Shown in pieces: positions 1 to 9,170 of a DNA stretch of 64,000 bases (position 1 is the stretch's first letter; every line of letters starts with the position of its first letter). A model generated the notes under the pieces. It ran no database searches and was not told where the DNA came from. It saw nothing but the letters and a program-made list of their open reading frames with translations. The translations under genes and the position numbers were made by a program. This DNA is from Polaromonas sp. YR568 (GTDB lineage: Bacteria > Pseudomonadota > Gammaproteobacteria > Burkholderiales > Burkholderiaceae_C): NCBI GenBank assembly GCA_945878995.1, contig CAMCUN010000002.1, positions 50,040-114,039 on the forward strand, given 5' to 3'.

Positions 1-436
1 CGCCTTTGGTCACGCGGCCGTCTTTGCCAGAACCGGCCACAGAACCTGCGGCCAACTGGTTGTCGGCCATGATCTTGGCAGCCGCAGGCATGGCCACGCC
101 AGCCATGGCGCCACCGGAGGCAGCCAGCACCGCCACGGGCGCGGCAGCGGCAGCAGGAGTTGGAGCGGTCGCTGGGGCTTTGGCGCCCGCCACAGCCTCG
201 GTGTCAATGCGGGCGATCGGTTGCTCGGCGATGACGGTGCCGCCGTCGGCCACCAGCAGCTCGGCCAACACACCGGCGGCCGGGGCGGGCACTTCCATCA
301 CCACCTTGTCGGTCTCGATCTCGATGAGGATCTCGTCCATGGCCACGGCATCGCCGGGCTTTTTCTTCCATTTCAACAAGGTGGCCTCGGCCACGGATTC
401 TGAGAGTTGCGGAACCTTGACTTCTACGATTGCCAT
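1..436 (-). CDS. odhB: Dihydrolipoamide succinyltransferase (E2 of 2-oxoglutarate dehydrogenase), N-terminal part
   Basis: The gene runs off the left edge, so only about the first 145 residues are visible. The product starts MAIVEVKVPQLSESV and carries a lipoyl domain with the lipoylated lysine in the DKVVMEVPAP motif (about residues 43-52). An Ala/Pro-rich linker follows, and then the start of the peripheral E1/E3-binding domain, ending near the window edge in SGKDGRVTKG. E2 transfers succinyl groups to CoA in the TCA cycle and is the core of the cytoplasmic complex. It lies 53 bp downstream of sucA on the same strand, the normal sucAB order. The identification is firm; the catalytic domain is outside the window. 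Confidence 0.95.
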   Translation of the reverse strand, partial: MAIVEVKVPQLSESVAEATLLKWKKKPGDAVAMDEILIEIETDKVVMEVPAPAAGVLAELLVADGGTVIAEQPIARIDTEAVAGAKAPATAPTPAAAAAPVAVLAASGGAMAGVAMPAAAKIMADNQLAAGSVAGSGKDGRVTKG

Positions 437-489
437 GTGATTTCTCTTGATTTTTTAAACGGGGGGTTGTTCTGGGCAGGCGGCAAAGC

Positions 490-3357
490 TCACTTGGTGA
501 GCACAAAGCCTTTGAGCTTGGCAAAAGCCGCTTCAGTCAAGGCCTTTTGCTGGTCTTGGTGCAGGTGGGCGTAACCCACGGCCGGCGAGGCCGAGGCAGC
601 GCGGCCGGCGTAACCCAACTTTTGTCCAGCGTCCATGTTCTCGTGGATGTTGTGCTGAATAAAGAACCACGCGCCCTGGTTTTGCGGCTCGTCCTGGCAC
701 CACACAATGTCGGTGGCGTTGGGGTACTTTTTGAGCTCGGCCGCAAAGGCCTTGTGCGGGAAGGGGTAGAGCTGCTCGACCCGCAAAATCGCCACGTCAT
801 CCGCGGCTTTTTCTTCGCGCTTTTTCACCAGGTCGTAGTAGACCTTGCCCGAGCAGGCAATCACCCGCTTGACCTTGTCGGCCTTGAGCGCCTTGTTCTC
901 AGGAATCACCGTCTGAAAGATGCCCTTGGTGAACTCGGACACCGGGGAGGTGGCGTCTTTGTTGCGCAGCAGCGACTTGGGGGTAAAGATGACCAGGGGC
1001 TTCCTCAGGTTGCGCACCATCTGGCGGCGCAGCACATGGAAGATTTGGCTGGCCGTGGTGGGCTGGACCAGCTGCATGTTGGTGTCAGCGGCCAGCTGCA
1101 TGAAGCGCTCTAAGCGGGCCGAGCTGTGCTCGGGGCCTTGGCCTTCGTAGCCGTGCGGCAGCATCAGTGTGATGCCGTTGACCCGGCCCCATTTCACTTC
1201 ACCCGAGGCGATGAACTGGTCAATCACCACCTGCGCGCCGTTGGCAAAGTCGCCAAACTGCGCCTCCCACACCACCAAGGTGTTGGGGTCGTTCGAGGCG
1301 TAGCCGTACTCGTAGGCCAGCACCGCTTCTTCTGACAAGATCGAGTCGATCACCACAAACGGAGCCTGCTTGTCGCTCACGTTTTGCAGCGGAATGTAGG
1401 TGCCGGTGTCCCACTTTTCGCGGTTCTGGTCGTGGATCACGGCGTGGCGGTGCGTGAAGGTGCCGCGCCCGCTGTCCTCGCCCGACAGGCGCACCGGGTA
1501 GCCACTGGCCACCAGGGAGGCAAAAGCCATGTGCTCGCCCATGCCCCAGTCCACATTGATGTCGCCCCGGCCCATGGCGGCGCGGTCGTCGTAGACTTTT
1601 TTGACCAACTGGTGCGGCGTCACGCCGGGCGGGATGGTGGTGACCTTTTCAGCCAGGCGCTTCCACTCGGCCTGGGGAATGGATGTGTCCCCTGCGTCTG
1701 TCCACTTTTTGCCCAGAAAGGGCGCCCAGTCCACTGTGAACTGGGTTTTGAAGTTGGTCAACACCGGTTCGCTGGTGTTCTTGCCCGCGTCCAGGGCGGC
1801 GCGGTAGGCCTTGGCCATCTCGGCGCCCAGGCCCTCGCCCAAGCCTTGGGCGGCCAGCTTGTCGGCAAACAAGCGGCGCGTGCCGGGGTGGCTGGCGATT
1901 TTTTTGTACATCAGCGGCTGCGTCAGCGCAGGGGTGTCCTGCTCGTTGTGGCCGAGTTTGCGGAAACACACAATGTCCAGCACCACGTCCTTGCGGAAGG
2001 TCATGCGGTACTCCAGCGCCAGCTGGGTGGCCAACACCACGGCCTCAGGGTCGTCGCCGTTGACGTGCAGCACAGGCGCCTCCACCATTTTGACGATGTC
2101 GGTGCAAAACACACTCGAGCGCATGTCGCGGGGATCGGAGGTGGTGAAACCAATTTGGTTGTTGATGATGATGTGCACCGTGCCGCCCGTGGCGTAACCC
2201 CGGGTTTGAGCCAGCGCCAGCGTTTCTTGGTTCACGCCCTGGCCGCCAAAGGCCGAGTCGCCGTGCACCAGCACCGGCAGCACCTGGCTGCCAGTGGGGT
2301 CGCCCCGGCGGTCCATGCGGGCGCGCACCGAGCCTTCCACCACGGGGTTGACGATTTCCAGGTGCGAGGGGTTGAAAGCCAGTGACAAGTGCACCGGCCC
2401 CCCAGACGTGCCCACGTCGGAGCTGAAGCCTTGGTGGTACTTCACATCCCCTGAGGGCAGCTCTTCGGGGGCGGTGTGGTCAAACTCGGCAAACAGGTCA
2501 GCCGGCAGCTTGCCCATGGTGTTGACCAGCACGTTCAGGCGGCCGCGGTGGGCCATGCCAATGACCACCTCTTGCACGCCCTGGGCGCCTGCGGCCTGAA
2601 TCAGCTCGTCCATGGCGGCAATAAAGCTCTCGCCACCTTCCAGCGAGAAGCGCTTTTGACCCACGTACTTGGTGTGCAAAAACCGCTCCAGACCTTCGGC
2701 CGCGGTCAATCGGTCAAGGATGTGCTTTTTCTGATCGGCGTTGAAGTTGGGTTTGCTGCGAATGCTTTCTAACTTTTGCTGCCACCAGCGCTTTTCAGCC
2801 TGGTCGGTGATGTACATGTACTCGGCACCCAGGGTGCCGCAGTAGGTCTCGCGCAGCGCATTGAGCAGCTCGCGCAAAGACATGCGGGTTTTGCCAAAAA
2901 AGGTGTTGCTGGTGTCGAACACGGTTTCTTGGTCGGCGTCGGTGAAGCCAAAAAAAGCCGGTTCGAGGTCAGGAATGTTGGGGCGCTCGGTGCGCTTGAG
3001 CGGGTCCAGGTCGGCCCAGCGCTGGCCCACATTGCGGTAGGCCGAAATCAGCTGCTGCGCACCGGTGCGCTTGCGGCCCATTTCCACGTCGGCCGAGGCC
3101 AGCACCACCTTGGTGCCACCTTGCTTGGCGCGCTCGGCAAAAGCGTTGATCACCGGCAGGTGGGGCACGTCCTTGGTTTGGCTGCCGTCGGCGGCAGGCA
3201 CGTGCTGAAGGGCGTCAAAGTATTCGCGCCAGGTGTCGGAAACACTGCCTGGGTTGGCCAGGTAGTTCTCGTACATCTCCTCCACGTAAGGGGCATTGCC
3301 CCCAAAGAGATAAGTATTGCCTTGGTAGGCGGTGTAGACAGAATTAGTCTGGCTCAT
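490..3357 (-). CDS. sucA: 2-oxoglutarate dehydrogenase E1 component
   Basis: Thiamine-diphosphate-dependent decarboxylase of the 2-oxoglutarate dehydrogenase complex, 955 residues, the usual length for this family. Recognisable blocks are the N-terminal E2-binding segment (NTYLFGGNAPYVEEMYENYL), GMAHRGRLNVLVNTMGK near residue 270, GDSAFGGQGVNQETL, IINNQIGFTTSDP, and a C-terminal transketolase-like pyrimidine-binding part (EDSGRGTFTHRHAV, HGYEGQGPEHSSARLERF). I chose the ATG giving MSQTNSVYTAYQGN; an upstream GTG/ATG extension of 39 residues to 3474 has no family similarity. It is co-directional with odhB and probably co-transcribed with it. Confidence 0.97.
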   Translation of the reverse strand: MSQTNSVYTAYQGNTYLFGGNAPYVEEMYENYLANPGSVSDTWREYFDALQHVPAADGSQTKDVPHLPVINAFAERAKQGGTKVVLASADVEMGRKRTGAQQLISAYRNVGQRWADLDPLKRTERPNIPDLEPAFFGFTDADQETVFDTSNTFFGKTRMSLRELLNALRETYCGTLGAEYMYITDQAEKRWWQQKLESIRSKPNFNADQKKHILDRLTAAEGLERFLHTKYVGQKRFSLEGGESFIAAMDELIQAAGAQGVQEVVIGMAHRGRLNVLVNTMGKLPADLFAEFDHTAPEELPSGDVKYHQGFSSDVGTSGGPVHLSLAFNPSHLEIVNPVVEGSVRARMDRRGDPTGSQVLPVLVHGDSAFGGQGVNQETLALAQTRGYATGGTVHIIINNQIGFTTSDPRDMRSSVFCTDIVKMVEAPVLHVNGDDPEAVVLATQLALEYRMTFRKDVVLDIVCFRKLGHNEQDTPALTQPLMYKKIASHPGTRRLFADKLAAQGLGEGLGAEMAKAYRAALDAGKNTSEPVLTNFKTQFTVDWAPFLGKKWTDAGDTSIPQAEWKRLAEKVTTIPPGVTPHQLVKKVYDDRAAMGRGDINVDWGMGEHMAFASLVASGYPVRLSGEDSGRGTFTHRHAVIHDQNREKWDTGTYIPLQNVSDKQAPFVVIDSILSEEAVLAYEYGYASNDPNTLVVWEAQFGDFANGAQVVIDQFIASGEVKWGRVNGITLMLPHGYEGQGPEHSSARLERFMQLAADTNMQLVQPTTASQIFHVLRRQMVRNLRKPLVIFTPKSLLRNKDATSPVSEFTKGIFQTVIPENKALKADKVKRVIACSGKVYYDLVKKREEKAADDVAILRVEQLYPFPHKAFAAELKKYPNATDIVWCQDEPQNQGAWFFIQHNIHENMDAGQKLGYAGRAASASPAVGYAHLHQDQQKALTEAAFAKLKGFVLTK

Positions 3358-3676
3358 TTTTCGCTGACCTCGGTCCCCCTGCAGGGAACATGAGTTGGTG
3401 GAGATACCTCCCGCGACACGGCTGAACCGATTGGCGGATGCGACAGTGGCAAAGGAAGGGGCCTGTAAATACAAAGGTGATTGTAGCTAGCCCATGTTGA
3501 CAGACACTTGACAAAAAAGCCTGTCAAAACAAATTGGGGACCGATTTAAAAGGGTTTACCCTTGTATTGAGGGCGAAAATCTGGGAACGGATGCGCGAAT
3601 GGCGCCCTTGATCTGCAAGCGCTGTTGGCAAGGCCACGCTGTGGCCCTGCGTGCAGATGGCGTGAGCAGCCCCGCC
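3358..3676. promoter_or_regulatory. sucA upstream region with candidate promoter and TTGACA inverted repeat
   Basis: No gene is visible in these 319 bases. On the minus strand a TACAAT hexamer (plus-strand positions 3480-3485) could be the -10 box for sucA, leaving a leader of roughly 110 nt; its -35 is poor. Just upstream, 3508-3527 forms TTGACA-N8-TGTCAA, a perfect 6-bp inverted repeat, with another TTGACA at 3497-3502. These half-sites could be an operator, but TTGACA also equals the sigma-70 -35 consensus, so the assignment is tentative. Confidence 0.35.
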
Positions 3677-3985
3677 TCAAGCCACCACGGCCTCTTGGCT
3701 GCGGGTCTCACCACGGCTGTCGCGCCAGGAAATACCCACCTTGTCGCCCGCCTTGGCGCCCTTGATGACCAGCTGCATGAAGGGGTTTTTAGACACCGCA
3801 GGCCCCCACTCGACGGTCATCACAGGCCGGCCGTTGTGGCTGACGCTCACGTCCTGAATGTGCCAGGCAGGCACCAGTTTGCCTGCCGCGTCGCGGCGCT
3901 GGCCGCTTTCCATCTCGTGGGTCATGAGCACACGCACAGTGGCTTGGTTGCCACTGGCCTGGGCTCGGATTCGCATGTCAGACAT
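3677..3985 (-). CDS. soxZ: Thiosulfate oxidation carrier subunit SoxZ
   Basis: 102 residues, normal SoxZ length, with no signal peptide. The sequence begins MRIRAQASGNQATVRVLMTHEMESG and contains the SoxZ core WHIQDVSVSHNGRPVMTVEWGPAVSKNP followed by a short immunoglobulin-like beta-sandwich. SoxZ pairs with SoxY, which carries sulfur intermediates covalently during periplasmic thiosulfate oxidation; it is exported bound to SoxY. The gene starts 6 bp after the end of soxY on the same strand. No soxXABCD genes are in the window, so the pair is locally an orphan. Confidence 0.9.
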   Translation of the reverse strand: MSDMRIRAQASGNQATVRVLMTHEMESGQRRDAAGKLVPAWHIQDVSVSHNGRPVMTVEWGPAVSKNPFMQLVIKGAKAGDKVGISWRDSRGETRSQEAVVA

Positions 3986-3991
3986 GATTTT

Positions 3992-4456
3992 TTAATTTCC
4001 GCAGGCGCCCAGCGTCACTTTGACGGGCTTTTTGGTGAACCACACGCGCCCATCGGCCAGCATGGCCACGGCCAACACATCGGTGGACTCGGACAACTTG
4101 GTGTTGATGATGAAGCTCGGCTCTATGCTCTCACTCACATTGAACACCGCCACCAAGGGCGAAGGGTTTTTTTCAGCCAAGAGCAGCATGCGCTGCACCT
4201 TGGGCAAGGTGGTGGAAAAGCTCACCCGCACGGCCGCGCCGTTGTCGGCAATCTCGGGCACCTCCAGGCTGATGTCTCGGCTGGCGACGGGCGGCTGGCC
4301 CCCCAAGGCGCGCACCGCCTCGGCCATGTTTTTGGCATCAAAAGCGGCTTTGGTGAAAGCCAGGGCTCGGCCTGGCCAAAAACCGGCTGTAGCCAGCAGC
4401 CCGGCCACGGCCAAGCTTTGCTGCAAAGCGTTTCTGCGGGTGTTCATCAAACTCAT
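3992..4456 (-). CDS. soxY: Thiosulfate oxidation carrier subunit SoxY
   Basis: 154 residues, close to the usual SoxY length. The N-terminus has a twin-arginine-like signal (NTRRNALQQSLAVAGLLATAGFWPGRALA) for export of the folded SoxYZ pair. The body resembles the SoxY domain (ISLEVPEIADNGAAVRVSFSTTLP). The C-terminus ends in GACGN rather than the canonical GGCGG swinging arm, but the sulfur-carrying cysteine is kept, three residues from the end. The start could be the first Met or the fourth residue (MNTRRN, 4447). It lies directly upstream of soxZ. Confidence 0.88.
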   Translation of the reverse strand: MSLMNTRRNALQQSLAVAGLLATAGFWPGRALAFTKAAFDAKNMAEAVRALGGQPPVASRDISLEVPEIADNGAAVRVSFSTTLPKVQRMLLLAEKNPSPLVAVFNVSESIEPSFIINTKLSESTDVLAVAMLADGRVWFTKKPVKVTLGACGN

Positions 4457-4511
4457 GGGTATCTAATAAGAAGCGACAGCACCAAAAAGGATGGATTGTG
4501 GCCCAGCCGTC

Positions 4512-6434
4512 TCAAGCCACCACGCGCAACTTGATCTGCTCCAGCGCAGACGGGTCGTCTAGCGTGGTCAGGTCGCCCGGGTCGCGGCCTTCGCACACGG
4601 CCTGGATGGCGCGGCGCAGCAGTTTGCCGCTGCGGGTTTTGGGCAGCACACTAACAAAGCGCACGCGGGCGGGGCGGGCCACGGCGCCCAGGTCGCCGTC
4701 CACGCGCTTCATGATCTCGGCTTCCACCCGTTTGCTGGCGTCGGCGTCGCCCGCCACGCTGGCGTCTTTGAGCACGGCAAAGGCCATGGCCACCTGTCCT
4801 TTGAGCGCGTCGGCCACGCCGACCACGGCGACCTCGGCCACCAGCGGGTGGCCGGAGATGCTTTCTTCAATTTCGCGGGTGCCCAGGCGGTGGCCGGCCA
4901 CGTTGATGACGTCGTCGGTGCGGCCCAGGATGAAAAAGTAACCGTCGGCATCGCGTATGCCCCAGTCAAAGGTGTTGTAGACCATTTTGCCGGGCACGCT
5001 TTGCCAGTAGGTTTTGACAAAGCGGGCGTCGTCGCGCCACACGGTTTGCATAAAGCCAGGCGGCGTGGGGCCTTCGATGCAGACCACGCCTTTTTCATTG
5101 GGCGCGGTCAGCTCTTCGCCGGTGGCCTCGTGCAGCAGCGTGACCTTGTAGCCGTACATGGGCACGCCTGGGCTGCCGAATTTGCTGGGCATGTGCTGCA
5201 CCGGATTGGCCAGGGTCAAGATGGGCCAGCCGCTTTCGGTTTGCCAGTAGTTGTCGATGATGGGCACATTGAGGCCCTCGCTGATCCAGCGGGCCGTGGG
5301 CTCGTCCAGCGGCTCGCCGGCCAAAAACAGCGCGCGCAAGCTCGACAGGTCGTGCTTTTTGAGCAGCGCCGGGTCTTGCTTTTTGAGCACCCGCACGGCA
5401 GTCGGCGCGCTGAACATCGCGGTGACCTTGTATTTTTCCACCAAGCTCCACCAAATGGCGCCGTCGGGCTGGCCGTCCAGGCCCTGGGTGGGCAAGCCCT
5501 CGTACATGATGGTGGCCATGCCCGCGATCAGGGGGCCGTAAACAATGTAGCTGTGGCCCACCACCCAGCCGATGTCGCTGGTGGAAAAGTAAGTCTCGCC
5601 TGCCCGGCCGTCAAAAATATGCTTCATGGACGCCGCCAGCGCCACGGCGTAGCCGCCGGTGTCGCGTTGCACGCCCTTGGGTTTGCCGGTGGTGCCCGAG
5701 GTGTAGATGGTGTAGCTGATGTCGGTGGAGGCCATGGCCTGGCAAGGCACCTGGGCGTGCAGGTGCTGGGCGCGCAAATCGGCCCAGAGATGGTCGCGGC
5801 CGGCCACCAGGTCCATGGCGGCCAATTGGCGGTCGGCCAAGATCACAGCGCTGGGCTTGTGGGCCGACAGGCGGATGGCCTCGTCCAGCAAGGGTTTGTA
5901 GGCAATGGCCTTGCCGCCGCGCGAGCCGCCGTCAGCGCTGACGATGAGCTTGGGCTCGGCGTCTTCAATGCGCGAAGCCAGCGAGCCGCTGGCAAAGCCG
6001 CCAAACACCACGCAGTGGATAGCGCCTATGCGGGCGCAGGCCAGCATGGCAAAAGCGGCCTCGGCGATCATGGGCATGTAAATCAGCACGCGGTCGCCTT
6101 GGCCCACGCCCAGCGCCTGCATGGCCGCCGCCATGCGCTGCACCTCGGTGTGCAGTTCGGCAAAGCTGTAGACCTTTTCAGTGCAGGTCTCGGTGGACAC
6201 GGCAATCAGGGCGGGCTGGTCTGCGCGCGCCTGCAGGTGGCGGTCTATGGCGTTGTGGCACAAATTGGTGGTGCCGCCTTCAAACCACTTGGCAAAGGGT
6301 GGGTTGTCCCAGTTGCAAATGCGCGATGGCGGCGTGAACCAGTCGATCAGCTTGGCCTGCTCGGCCCAAAAAACATCGGGTTGCGCCACAGACTGGCGGT
6401 GAAATTCGGCGTAATTGACGGGGGCTTGGCTCAT
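4512..6434 (-). CDS. prpE: Propionate-CoA ligase (acyl-CoA synthetase)
   Basis: ANL-superfamily adenylating enzyme of 640 residues forming acyl-CoA from a short acid, ATP and CoA. Visible motifs are the ACS N-terminal domain (DVFWAEQAKLIDWFTPPSRICNWDNPPFAKWFEGG), the P-loop YTSGTTGKPKGV near residue 250, and the C-terminal catalytic lysine in TRSGKLLRRAI (about K604). The STSDIGWVVGHSYIVYGPLIAG block is typical of PrpE rather than of Acs. It ends 33 bp before acuI-type neighbour sequence begins downstream of acuI on the same strand, so it is likely co-transcribed with that gene. Propionate is the expected substrate; acrylate is also used by some PrpE enzymes. Confidence 0.9.
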   Translation of the reverse strand: MSQAPVNYAEFHRQSVAQPDVFWAEQAKLIDWFTPPSRICNWDNPPFAKWFEGGTTNLCHNAIDRHLQARADQPALIAVSTETCTEKVYSFAELHTEVQRMAAAMQALGVGQGDRVLIYMPMIAEAAFAMLACARIGAIHCVVFGGFASGSLASRIEDAEPKLIVSADGGSRGGKAIAYKPLLDEAIRLSAHKPSAVILADRQLAAMDLVAGRDHLWADLRAQHLHAQVPCQAMASTDISYTIYTSGTTGKPKGVQRDTGGYAVALAASMKHIFDGRAGETYFSTSDIGWVVGHSYIVYGPLIAGMATIMYEGLPTQGLDGQPDGAIWWSLVEKYKVTAMFSAPTAVRVLKKQDPALLKKHDLSSLRALFLAGEPLDEPTARWISEGLNVPIIDNYWQTESGWPILTLANPVQHMPSKFGSPGVPMYGYKVTLLHEATGEELTAPNEKGVVCIEGPTPPGFMQTVWRDDARFVKTYWQSVPGKMVYNTFDWGIRDADGYFFILGRTDDVINVAGHRLGTREIEESISGHPLVAEVAVVGVADALKGQVAMAFAVLKDASVAGDADASKRVEAEIMKRVDGDLGAVARPARVRFVSVLPKTRSGKLLRRAIQAVCEGRDPGDLTTLDDPSALEQIKLRVVA

Positions 6435-6467
6435 GCTTGTCTCCTGATTATTTGTTCAAAGCGAGGT

Positions 6468-7445
6468 TCAAATTTTGACGACCACGCGGCCGCGCACCCG
6501 GCCGTCCATCAGCGCCTGCGCCCATTCGGGGGCCTGGGCCAGGCTGACCTCGGTGACCATGGACTCGAGCTTGGCCGCATCCAGATCGCGCGCCAGCCGG
6601 GCCCAGGCCTGCTGGCGCTTGGGCAGGGGCGCCATCACGCTGTCAATGCCGGCCAAAGTGACGCCGCGCAAAATAAAGGGCATGACAGTGGTGGGCAAGT
6701 CGGCCCCTTGGGCCAGGCCGCAGGCGGCCACCACGCCGCCGTACTGCATTTGCGCGCAGACATTGGCCAGCGTGTGCGAGCCCAGCGTGTCCACCGCGCC
6801 CGCCCAGCGCTCTTTTTGCAAGGGCTTGCCCGCAGCGCCCAGGCTGGCGCGATCAATCACGCTGGCCGCGCCCAAGGCTTTGAGGTAGGCCTCTTCACTG
6901 GCCTTGCCCGTGGCCGCCACCACGGTGTAGCCCAGGCGGCTGAGCAGCGCAATGGCGGTGCTGCCCACGCCGCCGGTGGCGCCCGTCACCAGCACCTCGC
7001 CCTGCCCGGGCTGCAGGCCGCGCTCTTCCAAGGCCATGACGCAGAGCATGGCGGTGTAGCCCGCCGTGCCTATGGCCATGGCTTGGCGCGGCGTGAAGGC
7101 CTCAGGCAGCTTGACCAACTGCCGGCCCTCCAGGCTGGCGCGCTCGGCCATCAGGCCCCAGCGCGTTTCGCCCAGGCTCCAGCCGTTGTGAATGAAGTGG
7201 TCGCCCTCTTTCCAGTCCGGGTGGCTGGACGAGAGCACCGTGCCCGCCCCGTCAATGCCGGCCACCATGGGCCAGGCGCGCACCACCGGGCCTTTGTTGG
7301 CAATGGCCAAGCCGTCTTTGAAATTGAGCGTGGAGTAGTCCACCCGCACCTGCACGTCGCCAGGAGGCAGGCTGGATTCGTCCAGCGAGGTGATGGAAGC
7401 AGAAAACTGACCATCGGTTTTTTGCAGCAAGAGGGCGTTGAACAT
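6468..7445 (-). CDS. acuI: Acryloyl-CoA reductase, YhdH/AcuI family
   Basis: 325-residue zinc-independent medium-chain dehydrogenase/reductase. It has the NADPH-binding Rossmann motif VTGATGGVGSTAIALL near residue 155 and family blocks STLNFKDGLAI, GIDGAGTV, GTAGYTAMLCV and the C-terminal GRVRGRVVVKI. AcuI reduces toxic acryloyl-CoA to propionyl-CoA with NADPH in acrylate and DMSP catabolism; the E. coli homologue is YhdH. It lies 33 bp upstream of prpE on the same strand, and the pair matches a two-step acrylate to acryloyl-CoA to propionyl-CoA route. The reductase assignment is strong; the physiological substrate is inferred. Confidence 0.85.
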   Translation of the reverse strand: MFNALLLQKTDGQFSASITSLDESSLPPGDVQVRVDYSTLNFKDGLAIANKGPVVRAWPMVAGIDGAGTVLSSSHPDWKEGDHFIHNGWSLGETRWGLMAERASLEGRQLVKLPEAFTPRQAMAIGTAGYTAMLCVMALEERGLQPGQGEVLVTGATGGVGSTAIALLSRLGYTVVAATGKASEEAYLKALGAASVIDRASLGAAGKPLQKERWAGAVDTLGSHTLANVCAQMQYGGVVAACGLAQGADLPTTVMPFILRGVTLAGIDSVMAPLPKRQQAWARLARDLDAAKLESMVTEVSLAQAPEWAQALMDGRVRGRVVVKI

Positions 7446-7635
7446 GGGTGAATCTTTCTGTTTTCAAACGGAGCGGTCTCAAACGCTCAGGGGCGCTATT
7501 CAGTCCGACAAGCTTGCCTGAACCAAGCAGCCTGCAGGCAAATCCAAACTTTAAATTATGAGCGGAGGACTTGCGGCTGCCTGACGCAGTGCCTGCTCAA
7601 TCAACGGACTGCGCACGGGCTCTGGTGAACACGCG

Positions 7636-7995
7636 TCAAGCCACTGGCTTTTCTTCAGCCATGATGATCAAGTGCAGCGGCCTGAAACGGCCATAGAGCC
7701 ACAAGCCCAAGGCCGTGAGCGAGCCCATCATGGCGGTGAAAGTCAGCGCCACCCACAAGCCGGCAAACAAGCCCACCAGCACGCCCACGGGCCCGGCCAC
7801 CGGCAGCCCTTGCCAACTCACGGTGTCAAAACCAATCCAAGCCAGCACCCCCATCAGCAGGCCCAGCGGCAGCATGGCGGTCATGAGGCCAATAAAGATG
7901 AGTTTGTAAATGGAGCCCGTGCTCAGGCGGCGAACGGTCAAGGGGGTGTACATGGCTTGGGGAGGTGAAGCTGCAAAAGGTGAGTCAATTGTCAC
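7636..7995 (-). CDS. Small membrane protein of unknown function
   Basis: 119 residues from a GTG start, or 105 from the ATG at 7953 (MYTPLTVRRLSTGSIYKLIFIG). Neither start has a clear ribosome-binding site. Two or three hydrophobic segments are visible: LIFIGLMTAMLPLGLLMGVLAWIG, and a long one covering GPVGVLVGLFAGLWVALTFTAMMGSLTALGLWLYG. The C-terminus RPLHLIIMAEEKPVA is short and soluble. I do not recognise a function. It lies between acuI and the divergent envelope-sugar cluster. Confidence 0.6.
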   Translation of the reverse strand: MTIDSPFAASPPQAMYTPLTVRRLSTGSIYKLIFIGLMTAMLPLGLLMGVLAWIGFDTVSWQGLPVAGPVGVLVGLFAGLWVALTFTAMMGSLTALGLWLYGRFRPLHLIIMAEEKPVA

Positions 7996-8174
7996 ATTCA
8001 GCGGGAAAAATAAGCCTATTTAAAGAGCGCAGGGATTTGATCCAGTCGTGGATCAGCCGGGTCGGACCCTGGGTCCAGGCTTGAAGACCGAGGTGAACTT
8101 AAAATCAGGTGTTTACTCGGAGAAAATGTGAGAAATCTGGACCGCCTGGCTGGCCCGCCATTCAAGGGCCGCGC

Positions 8175-9170
8175 ATGAAGCTGCTTGTCACGGGCGCGGC
8201 CGGTTTCATTGGCATGCACACGGCCGCGCGCCTGCTCCAGGACGGCCATGAGGTCATTGGCCTGGACAACGTCAATGACTACTACGAGGTCAGCCTCAAG
8301 CGCGCGCGACTGGCCGAACTGGCCCGCCACCCAGGCTTTAGATTCCATGAATTTGGCATTGAAGACGGCGCCAGGCTGCAGGCACTCTTCAAGGCCGAGC
8401 GGCCCCAGCGGGTGGTGCATTTGGCCGCCCAAGCCGGTGTGCGCTACTCCATCACCCATCCGCAGGCTTATGCGGACTCCAACCTGCTGGGTTTTACCCA
8501 CATGCTTGAGGCGTGCCGCCAGCACGAAGTCGAGCACCTGGTGTATGCCAGCAGCTCCAGCGTGTACGGCGGCAACACCGAGCTGCCCTTCAGCGAGAGC
8601 CAGGCCGTGGACCTCCCCATCAGCTTGTATGCGGCCACCAAAAAAGCCAACGAACTGATGGCCCACGCCTACAGCCACTTGTTTGGTCTGCCCACCACCG
8701 GCGTGCGCTTGTTCACGGTGTACGGCCCCTGGGGTCGGCCCGACATGGCGCCTTTCAAGTTCGCACGCGCCATGTTGCGGGGCGAAGAGATTGAGGTTTA
8801 CAACGAAGGCAAGAGCATTCGCGACTTCACTTATGTGGACGATGCGGCCCAAGCCATCGTGCTTCTGCTGCACAAGCTGCCCACGCCGGGCACCGGCCCC
8901 GGCTTGGCCAGCGAGCTGGGCCCTTACCGCGTCTTCAACGTGGGCAACGGCCAGCCCGTGGTGCTGACAGACTTCATTGACGCGCTTGAAGCGAGCTTAG
9001 GGACTCCTTCCAAGCGCAAACTCATGCCCTTGCAGGCGGGCGACATGAGCGCCACCGCCTGCGACAGCCAGGCGCTTTTCGCCTGGACAGGTTTTAGCCC
9101 CGCCACCCCGCTGCGCGAGGGCGTTCAACGCTTTGCAAACTGGTTTATTCAACACTATCCCACCCCATGA
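8175..9170 (+). CDS. UDP-glucuronate 4-epimerase-like NAD-dependent epimerase
   Basis: 331-residue extended short-chain dehydrogenase. The NAD-binding motif GAAGFIG is at residues 7-13 and the catalytic YxxxK is Y152/K156 ([11 protein letters not shown]), with [12 protein letters not shown] and the [19 protein letters not shown] signature of UDP-GlcA 4-epimerases (CapI/LpsL type). It would interconvert UDP-glucuronate and UDP-galacturonate in the cytoplasm. I chose the ATG giving [10 protein letters not shown]; an upstream extension adds unrelated residues. Its stop overlaps the ugd start as ATGA, which fits a pathway with ugd supplying UDP-glucuronate. Confidence 0.88.
   Translation: MKLLVTGAAGFIGMHTAARLLQDGHEVIGLDNVNDYYEVSLKRARLAELARHPGFRFHEFGIEDGARLQALFKAERPQRVVHLAAQAGVRYSITHPQAYADSNLLGFTHMLEACRQHEVEHLVYASSSSVYGGNTELPFSESQAVDLPISLYAATKKANELMAHAYSHLFGLPTTGVRLFTVYGPWGRPDMAPFKFARAMLRGEEIEVYNEGKSIRDFTYVDDAAQAIVLLLHKLPTPGTGPGLASELGPYRVFNVGNGQPVVLTDFIDALEASLGTPSKRKLMPLQAGDMSATACDSQALFAWTGFSPATPLREGVQRFANWFIQHYPTP

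Noticed and set aside
4848..7451. An 867-codon open frame on the plus strand opposite prpE and acuI
   Set aside because: It is the antisense of two clear enzymes in GC-rich DNA and shows no domain; open antisense frames are expected from third-position GC bias.
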